DNA from: [Pseudomonas] carboxydohydrogena
Lineage (GTDB): Bacteria; Pseudomonadota; Alphaproteobacteria; Rhizobiales; Xanthobacteraceae
Assembly: GCF_029030725.1 (NCBI RefSeq)
Contig: NZ_CP113162.1
Location: 3,036,501-3,100,500, forward strand
Length of the DNA stretch: 64,000 bases
Direction: 5' to 3'
Shown here: positions 63,129-64,000 of the stretch, piece after piece
Layout of the letters: each line of letters begins with the position of its first letter
Position numbering within the stretch: the stretch's first letter is position 1
Program-made: the position numbers and the translations under genes
Notes under the pieces: model-generated
Told to the model about the DNA's origin: nothing
Seen by the model: the letters and a program-made list of their open reading frames with translations, nothing else
The model's database searches: none

Positions 63129-63590
63129 ATGTCCGTAGCCCACCGCATTGCTGCGGACCTCCGGCTTTTCGAGCTCATCACCGGCAGCTTCCGCCGCCTG
63201 ACGGGCCGCGAACTCGCCGATCCGTCGGCCGGAGCGGAATGGCTTTATCATAAGGCGCCGTTCGTCGTGCTGGCCCATGACGGCGGCAACGATCCGCGTT
63301 TTATCTATGCCAACGAGACCGCGCAGACCTGCTTCGAATATTCGGCCAACGAACTGATCGGCCTGCCTTCGCGGCTATCCGCCGAGGCGCCGGAGCGCGC
63401 CGAACGGCAGAGGCTGCTCGATCGCGTCAGCCGTGACGGCTTCATCCCGGACTATTCCGGCATCCGCATCGCGAAATCCGGCCGGCGCTTCCGGATCGAG
63501 AACGCCATCGTCTGGCAACTGATCGATGCGGATGGGAGAGGTCACGGCCAGGCCGCGACGTTCTCGGAATGGCACAACCTTCCGGTGTGA
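63129..63590 (+). CDS. MEKHLA/PAS-like domain protein
   Basis: A 153-residue protein of the MEKHLA family, a PAS-related fold first noted in plant HD-ZIP III proteins and found as free-standing proteins in bacteria. Recognisable segments: EWLYHKAPFVVLAHDGGNDP, RFIYANETAQTCFEYSANEL, IGLPSRLSAE and FRIENAIVWQLIDADGRGHG. The ATG at 63129 has GGAG five bases upstream. No output domain is present, so it could be a sensor or ligand-binding protein. It is divergent from tarD across 130 bases; a functional link is untested. Confidence 0.85.
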   Translation: MSVAHRIAADLRLFELITGSFRRLTGRELADPSAGAEWLYHKAPFVVLAHDGGNDPRFIYANETAQTCFEYSANELIGLPSRLSAEAPERAERQRLLDRVSRDGFIPDYSGIRIAKSGRRFRIENAIVWQLIDADGRGHGQAATFSEWHNLPV

Positions 63591-63599
63591 GCGCGCGCT

Positions 63600-64000
63600 T
63601 CAGAAGATCGACCAGCCGTGACTGCCCGCGACCGCGCCGAACACCGTGATCCATGCCAGCCCAACCAGCGCCCAATGCACGCGCTGCACCCAAAGGAAGG
63701 TGAGATCGGGATTGACATGCACCCAGCGATGGAAGCGCGGCTTGAGAATGAACGGCTCACCGATGAACAGTACGAAGGCGAACAGCGCCCACACGCACAC
63801 CATCGCATGCATCCACCAGAACGACGCGGAATGGAAGCGATCCCACAGATCGAACTTCCACAGCATGTAGAACCCGCTGAGGCCGACCACGAGCACCGTG
63901 GTCCGCGCCTGCCAGATGAAGCGATGCTCGACCGCCTCGAATGTCGCGAGCATGTCCTTGCCGAACACACCGCGCCGCAACGCCGGCAGGAACACCGTCG
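63600..64000 (-). CDS. Integral membrane protein, CopD-like, cut by the right edge
   Basis: The frame is open to the window edge, so only the last 130 or so residues are seen. Four hydrophobic segments are visible, for example TTVLVVGLSGFYMLWKF, WMHAMVCVWALFAFVLFIG and WVQRVHWALVGLAWITVFG. Histidines in the EHRFIWQAR and FHRWVHVNP stretches resemble membrane proteins of the CopD/heme-binding type. The family name is tentative because the N-terminal part, including any metal motif, lies outside. Confidence 0.6.
   Translation of the reverse strand, partial: TVFLPALRRGVFGKDMLATFEAVEHRFIWQARTTVLVVGLSGFYMLWKFDLWDRFHSASFWWMHAMVCVWALFAFVLFIGEPFILKPRFHRWVHVNPDLTFLWVQRVHWALVGLAWITVFGAVAGSHGWSIF

Overview
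The window looks like chromosomal DNA of an alphaproteobacterium of the order Hyphomicrobiales, most likely the Bradyrhizobium/Nitrobacter/Afipia group. The reasons are high GC content, a GcrA cell-cycle regulator with GANTC sites upstream, a SAM-II riboswitch before metZ, a class I lysyl-tRNA synthetase, an aa3 oxidase cluster in the order ctaC-ctaD-ctaB-small ORF-ctaG-ctaE-DUF983-surf1, and an enolase-superfamily protein that keeps, at the same residue numbers, the active-site residues I recall for Bradyrhizobium D-tartrate dehydratase. I see no rRNA, insertion sequence, prophage or CRISPR array. There is one tRNA, Gly(CCC).

Layout. 1-9570 (minus strand): aa3-type cytochrome c oxidase and its assembly genes, followed by thrC, an M16 peptidase and the first codons of a further gene at the left edge. 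9957-12881 (plus): an IalB-family exported protein, tldD and signal peptidase I. 12887-15614 (minus): a PAN-domain exported protein, glutamate-cysteine ligase and a MarR regulator whose start overlaps a palindromic operator candidate. 15851-21367: a large PodJ-like polarity protein, then an Nramp transporter and a TPR-methyltransferase. 21605-26816: DUF6460, MATE pump, pyrD, DUF952, an S24-peptidase repressor, a Tat-exported alpha carbonic anhydrase and YbaK. 26826-32766: lysK, a solute-binding protein, a membrane glycosyltransferase, SCO1 and a ClpP-like exported protein. 32941-43595: tRNA-Gly, a two-domain dCTP deaminase, SAM-II-controlled metZ, an opgC-SGNH-SGNH operon, apaG, hslO, argDF and gcrA.

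43684-50363 (minus) is a complete phosphate regulon: phoR, pstS (with a Pho box), pstC, pstA, pstB, phoU, phoB. It is preceded on the same strand by an OmpA/BON protein, a small membrane protein and a UPF0104 protein (50392-53239). 53402-59458 (plus) holds a polysaccharide deacetylase, a cyanide-insensitive-type bd oxidase (cydA, cydB and a 44-codon DUF2474 gene), an L,D-transpeptidase, an AapJ-like binding protein and a VOC protein. 59510-64000 holds feoB/feoA with an FNR/FixK-like site, tarD, a MEKHLA/PAS protein and a membrane protein cut by the right edge.

Taken together the genes are mainly core metabolism and envelope functions. They include two terminal oxidases (aa3 for high oxygen, bd for low oxygen or inhibitor stress), phosphate and ferrous iron uptake, sulphur and arginine biosynthesis, and periplasmic glucan modification. 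Several small genes (55 aa coxF-like, 44 aa DUF2474) and cis elements (SAM-II with terminator, Pho box, pstS-pstC stem-loop, GANTC cluster, repeated palindromes at convergent gene ends) are the least obvious contents. All identifications rest on reading motifs and family memory; no database search was run.
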